A DNA stretch of 33,737 nt from positions 1 through 33,737 of the forward strand of contig CAYIVF010000005.1 of the NCBI GenBank assembly GCA_964366875.1. Reading direction: 5' to 3'. The notes beneath the pieces are model-generated. The model was not told where the DNA came from. It saw only the letters and a list, made by a program, of their open reading frames with translations, and searched no databases. The position numbers and the translations under genes are program-made. Positions 30,271 through 33,737 of the stretch are shown here, in pieces. The first letter of the stretch is position 1. Every line of letters begins with the position of its first letter. This stretch comes from CAYIVF01 sp964366875 (GTDB taxonomy: Bacteria; Patescibacteriota; Minisyncoccia; Minisyncoccales; Staskawiczbacteraceae).

Positions 30271-30345
30271 TGGCTGCGGGGCTTGGATTCGAACCAAGGT
30301 TTCCACGTCCAGAGCGTGGCGTGACTACCACTGCACCACCCCGCA
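30271..30345 (-). tRNA. tRNA-Gln(CUG)
   Basis: Acceptor TGCGGGG/CCCCGCA, anticodon stem CCACG/CGTGG with loop CTCTGGA (anticodon CTG), T arm CTTGG-TTCGAAT-CCAAG. CCA is encoded after the discriminator G, unlike the other two tRNAs here. It starts 5 nt after the ftsX stop. Confidence 0.93.
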
Positions 30346-30350
30346 AAGAT

Positions 30351-31265
30351 TTAAATATTTAAATACTTTCTTACAACGATAGAACTTGAAATTATGCCTA
30401 CGCCTATCCCAAAACCTAATTGTATTAATACAAGAATCCAGAAATTAGTCAAGAAATAACTAAAGATGCTGAATCCGGGCAATACGACTGCGATTTTTGA
30501 TGAAACCATATAGGCAAAAAACCCTGAAAGTAAAATACACACTAAAAATGCAACTACTCCGTAAATCATTCCCTGAATTATGAAGGGCCCTCGTATAAAC
30601 CAGTTGGAAGCGCCCACTATGCGCATGGTGCTGATTTCTTCTTTTGAACTGTCAACTGCAAGCTTTATAGTGTTGTATACAACTAACATAGCAACAATAA
30701 TTAAAATTATACCGAACAAAAGCCCAAACCTATTTATATTAGAGGTTATAGAATAAACCTTTTCAATAGTGTCTCTTTTTTGCGAAAAATCCACCTTGTC
30801 AACAAGTTTGCTGAAACCTGATGTCTGCAATATGGTTGAAACCTCCTCATACTGCGAAGGGTCGCCATTTGTTGTGATATTTAAAGAAGGCAAAAAAGGA
30901 TTATCGCCCACCTCCTCTAAAGCTTTAATTAAAACTGCGCTATCTTTGTGTTTTTCATTAAATATTCTTAAAGCCTGGTCCTTAGACACATATTCAATAT
31001 TTTTAATATTGGGAGACATCTTTAAAATCTCATCTTTAATTTTTAAAATGTCCTGCTCTGAGGTATCCTCCTTAAAGTATGCAGTCACGTCAATTTTATT
31101 CTGTATTTGAGAGATTAAATACGATGCCATGCCATGAAAAAAGAAAATGCCCGTTACCAGCATAATCGTAACAATCAAAACAAAAATAGCAGCCAAGGAA
31201 ATACCTTTATTACGGCTAAAATCATTGACGGCAAAAGTAAATATTCTTTTAAAACTGGTTAGCAT
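30351..31265 (-). CDS. ftsX: Cell division ABC transporter permease FtsX
   Basis: A 304-residue membrane protein with four predicted membrane helices (about 21-45, 180-203, 228-252 and 270-297) and a large extracytoplasmic domain (about 48-170) between the first two. The 'NKGISLAAIFVLIVT' N-terminus and 'EISTMRIVGASNWFIRGPFIIQG' coupling segment are typical. With FtsE it activates peptidoglycan hydrolases through coiled-coil partners; the protein at 3780-5189 is a candidate partner. It follows ftsE by 23 nt. Confidence 0.93.
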   Translation of the reverse strand: MLTSFKRIFTFAVNDFSRNKGISLAAIFVLIVTIMLVTGIFFFHGMASYLISQIQNKIDVTAYFKEDTSEQDILKIKDEILKMSPNIKNIEYVSKDQALRIFNEKHKDSAVLIKALEEVGDNPFLPSLNITTNGDPSQYEEVSTILQTSGFSKLVDKVDFSQKRDTIEKVYSITSNINRFGLLFGIILIIVAMLVVYNTIKLAVDSSKEEISTMRIVGASNWFIRGPFIIQGMIYGVVAFLVCILLSGFFAYMVSSKIAVVLPGFSIFSYFLTNFWILVLIQLGFGIGVGIISSSIVVRKYLNI

Positions 31266-31288
31266 GTTAAAAAATATATTTAATATTT

Positions 31289-31969
31289 TTAAATAACGAA
31301 TCTTCCTGCTTCCTCGTCTCTTAATATTCTGCCGTTCTCTAAGGTAATCACCCTCTTGCCTAGTTTGTTTATTATTTCCCTGTCGTGAGTAGCTAAAATA
31401 ACCGTCCTGCCTGCCTGATTTATCTTTTGCAAAAGCGAAATCGCTTCATAAGTATTATACGGGTCAAGGTTGCCAGTCGGCTCGTCAGCTACAATAACAT
31501 CCGGATGATTTACTAAGGCCCTGGCAATTGCCAGCCGCTGCTGTTCTCCTCCGGAAAGCTCTTTAGGGAAATTATTCACCTTATTTTGCAACCCGATAAT
31601 TTCTAAAACCTTTGGAACCTCCTCTTCTATCTTTTTGTGAGCTTTGCCCTCCACTGCCATAACATAGGCAACATTTTCATAAACCGTCTTCGCAGACAAA
31701 AGCTTGTAATCTTGATAAATAACGCCTATGTTTCTCCTGATATCTCGAAGCTGCAGAGAATCTGCCGTATGCACATTTATGTCTTTAAAATAAACCTCGC
31801 CTGATGTGGGCTCATCTAATCCCAAAAGCAAGCGAATCAAAGTTGTTTTACCGGCTCCTGATTTACCAACAATAGAAACAAATTCGCCTTCTTTTATTTC
31901 AAAGGAAATATCCTGCAGAACAACTGTTTTGGGAGGATAGATTTTAGTTACTTTATTAAATTTAATCAT
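31289..31969 (-). CDS. ftsE: Cell division ATPase FtsE
   Basis: A 226-residue ABC ATPase. Walker A 'GKSGAGKTT' is at about 35-43, Q-loop 'YQDYKLL', signature 'LSGGEQQRLAIARAL', Walker B 'VIVADEPTGNLD', and the H-loop His in 'LATHDREI'. It overlaps the prfB 3' end by 8 nt, so prfB-ftsE-ftsX form an operon. It acts on the cytoplasmic face with FtsX. Confidence 0.95.
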   Translation of the reverse strand: MIKFNKVTKIYPPKTVVLQDISFEIKEGEFVSIVGKSGAGKTTLIRLLLGLDEPTSGEVYFKDINVHTADSLQLRDIRRNIGVIYQDYKLLSAKTVYENVAYVMAVEGKAHKKIEEEVPKVLEIIGLQNKVNNFPKELSGGEQQRLAIARALVNHPDVIVADEPTGNLDPYNTYEAISLLQKINQAGRTVILATHDREIINKLGKRVITLENGRILRDEEAGRFVI

Positions 31970-33069
31970 TGTCTTTTATTTTCAACTCTGCCTCAATGAA
32001 TTTGTCCAGGTCTCCATCTAACACTCCACCAGTATCAGAGGTTTCATACTGCGTTCTTAAGTCTTTCACCATTTTATACGGATGCAAAACATAAGACCTT
32101 ATTTGGTTTCCCCAGGAAGCTGACACCAAATCCCCCTTTATCTCTTTTATTTTTTTGGCGTGCGTCTCTTCTTTTAACTGGTGAAGCTTGGCATACAATA
32201 TTTTCATTGCATTTTCTTTATTCCTTCCCTGAAGCCTTTCTGTCTGCGAAGCTGCAACAATGCCCGTGGGAATGTGGGTGATTCTTACGGCTGACTCTGT
32301 TTTATTTACATACTGGCCGCCGGGACCAGAGGCCTTAAACGTTTCTATTTTTAAATCATCGGGCTTGAGCTCAACTTCAACCTCTTTTTCTTTCAACTCC
32401 GGTAAAACATTCACTAAAGCAAACGAAGTGTGGCGCAGTTTCTGAGCTGAAAAAGGAGAAATTCTCACCAGTCTGTGCACTCCTGATTCTTTTTTTAAAA
32501 AACCGTAGGCAAAATTTCCTTTTATCTCTATTGTGACAGACTTTGTGCCAACTCTGCCTTCTGGTCCGCCCGCCTCGCCGAATGCCTGATGCAAAACTTG
32601 TGTTTTAAATCCTTTTGCCGCGCAATATCTTTCGTACATTCTCATTAGCATAGTTGCCCAATCCTGGGAATCCTGTCCTCCGGCTCCCGAAAAGATTTCC
32701 ATAATCGCATTATTCTTATCATACTTGCCGGAAAGAAATGTTTTAAATTCTAACTGCTCTATCCTTTTTTCAATATTCACAAGAATTGCTATAGTGTTTT
32801 CATCAACTTCGCTGTTTTCTTTTATCCAATCTCCTACCTCACACAACTCAGCTTCTATTTTTTTAAAATCTCCCGCCTCTTCTTCTAATTTAGCTAATTC
32901 CTGGCTGATTTCTCCGGCTTTTTCCCTATTTTTTTTCCAAAAATCCGGATTCAAAAATTCTTTTTTCAATTCTTCGATTTTCCTTTCTTTCTCTTTTATC
33001 TCAAAGGCGCTCCATCAAATGATGGAGCCTGTTTTTAATCTCTTCTAATTTCGGCAAAGATTTTTCCAT
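31962..33069 (-). CDS. prfB: Peptide chain release factor 2, programmed +1 frameshift
   Basis: Translation starts at the ATG at 33069 and reads 22 codons (MEKSLPKLEEIKN...MERL) to an in-frame TGA (33003-33001). CTT-TGA-G is the classical +1 shift site, with GGAG exactly 3 nt before CTT. After the shift it reads GAG-ATA-AAA and continues to 31962, giving 368 residues, the normal length. 'RISPFSA' carries the SPF codon-recognition motif (UAA/UGA), and 'GPGGQYVNKTESAVRI' holds GGQ. A TTG at 32969 is not needed as start. Domain 1 is complete, in contrast to the RF1 here. Confidence 0.93.
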
Positions 33070-33080
33070 CAAAGAAAGAA

Positions 33081-33722
33081 TTATTTCGGCTGCTGCGGAT
33101 GAATAGTATAGTCGGGAAGACAGACGCCATTCTCGCATCCCATAGAACACCTTACTTTTTCAGCAACGCATTTCAAAGCAGAGCCGAAAAGTGTTGGGTA
33201 GCCGCAATAATATTCCAATATCTGATTGTAGTCTACGCAAGAATCAGTTTTGGCATAACTGGCAAAAGCGTCCTCACACTGGCCTTTTACCACAAAATTC
33301 AATCCATTGTCGCTGTCTGAACAATACGCTCTAACAAGGTTTACAGACGAACAAGGCATTGATGAAGAGCAATCTCCGGAAAGACATATGTAATCTTTTG
33401 AAACGCATTTTTCATTTTCACAAACATATCTTTTAACAGCATAATTGCTGATGCATAAAGCCGGATGAGAGCCGAAAGAATCTTGGCAGTCGCTAGTTGT
33501 CTCGCGGCAAGATGAGACGCACCATTGCGTCACAGGCGGCCTGCCGCTTATCGTGCCGCAATTATTTAAATCAGCGCAGGTTCTGGTTTGCTGTCCATTT
33601 AAACAGGCGCTCCAAAAACCGCAAGACCAACTCGGAAAGCAAGGAGACGGAGTTGGGGTAGGTGTTGGAGTTGGAGTAGGTGTTGGAGTTGGGGTTGGAG
33701 TAGGACTTGGAGGAGGTGTAGC
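33081..33722 (-). CDS. Cys-rich protein with TSP1-like module and Pro-Thr linker, 5' end not in window
   Basis: The frame is open from 33722 to the stop at 33081, about 213 residues, without a good start. It begins with (Thr-Pro)n, then 'WSCGFWSACLNGQQTRTC' and 'CGTISGRPPVTQWC', the pattern of a thrombospondin type 1-like repeat. About 18 more Cys follow in the rest. It is probably exported or on the surface. An in-frame TGA at 33725-33723 at the very edge suggests a frameshift or sequence error there. It lies 11 nt ahead of prfB. Confidence 0.65.
   Translation of the reverse strand, partial: ATPPPSPTPTPTPTPTPTPTPTPTPSPCFPSWSCGFWSACLNGQQTRTCADLNNCGTISGRPPVTQWCVSSCRETTSDCQDSFGSHPALCISNYAVKRYVCENEKCVSKDYICLSGDCSSSMPCSSVNLVRAYCSDSDNGLNFVVKGQCEDAFASYAKTDSCVDYNQILEYYCGYPTLFGSALKCVAEKVRCSMGCENGVCLPDYTIHPQQPK
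33650..33719. repeat. Tandem Pro-Thr-coding repeats
   Basis: GGAGTTGGNGTAGG-type 18-nt units on the plus strand, coding (Pro-Thr)n on the minus strand. This is a linker, not a CRISPR array. Confidence 0.8.
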
Positions 33723-33737
33723 TCATGGATTAGGAGA

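Noticed and set aside
33001..33003. In-frame TGA in prfB as a pseudogene or recoded Gly codon
   Set aside because: It is the known +1 frameshift site (CTT-TGA) and RF2 is otherwise intact. TGA serves as ordinary stop in other genes here, so code 25 is not supported.
33650..33719. Possible CRISPR-like array
   Set aside because: The units are 18 nt, contiguous without spacers, and code for a Pro-Thr linker in frame.

Overview
The window looks like a chromosomal segment of an ultra-small Candidate Phyla Radiation bacterium (Patescibacteria, most likely Parcubacteria-like). This is inferred, not shown by any phylogenetic marker search. The evidence is AT-rich DNA, compact genes with 1-20 nt gaps or ATGA-type overlaps, Lys-rich proteins, a partial glycolytic gene set, an FtsZ with a Lys/Arg-rich tail, and a release factor 1 lacking its N-terminal domain. 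TGA is used as stop and both RF1 and RF2 are present, so the standard bacterial code applies. Nearly all genes are on the minus strand; the exceptions are a short prfA and a small winged-helix protein gene.

Layout, left to right. 1-1000: a terminator, a RelE/RelB-type toxin-antitoxin pair framed by two nearly identical promoters, and tRNA-Thr. 1434-2991: a ribosomal operon read rpmE-rpsB-tsf. 3053-6168: truncated prfA, a coiled-coil lytic transglycosylase, rplY and a ferredoxin. 6256-18016: central carbon metabolism (fba, a PfkB kinase, ppsA, acs, gap, gpmA, eno), interrupted by a redox group (glutaredoxin, a thioredoxin-fold exported protein and its truncated paralogue). 18021-22066: a type IV pilin, trxB, galU and ftsZ. 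22188-23647: a GC-rich pyrE-pyrF pair. 23846-28558: hypothetical genes, a membrane-anchored S51 peptidase fusion, a metallo-beta-lactamase protein, and metK behind a SAM-I riboswitch. 28611-33737: tRNA-Ile, a GC-rich structured transcription unit, an inositol-monophosphatase-family gene, tRNA-Gln, ftsX-ftsE, prfB with its programmed +1 frameshift, and an edge-truncated Cys-rich protein with a TSP1-like module.

The most unusual content is the repeat layer. First, short palindromes sit inside coding sequences (EF-Ts, L25, the PfkB kinase, Acs and four times in FtsZ), and related GC palindromes occur in the riboswitch P3 stem and next to a start codon. Second, long AT-armed hairpins lie immediately after stop codons, and three of them share a GC-rich core of about 28 nt. 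Third, three transcription units (a winged-helix gene, pyrE-pyrF and the unit at 28727-29282) share GC-rich composition, TTGACA-type promoters, 5'-terminal hairpins and strong terminators, unlike their AT-rich neighbours. The 28727-29282 unit may be a structured RNA rather than, or as well as, a protein gene.

The metabolic genes suggest gluconeogenic or lower-glycolytic flux (PEP synthase, enolase, PGM, GAPDH, aldolase) fed by acetate or pyruvate, with UMP made from orotate. ftsZ, ftsE/X and the transglycosylase cover division and wall remodelling.
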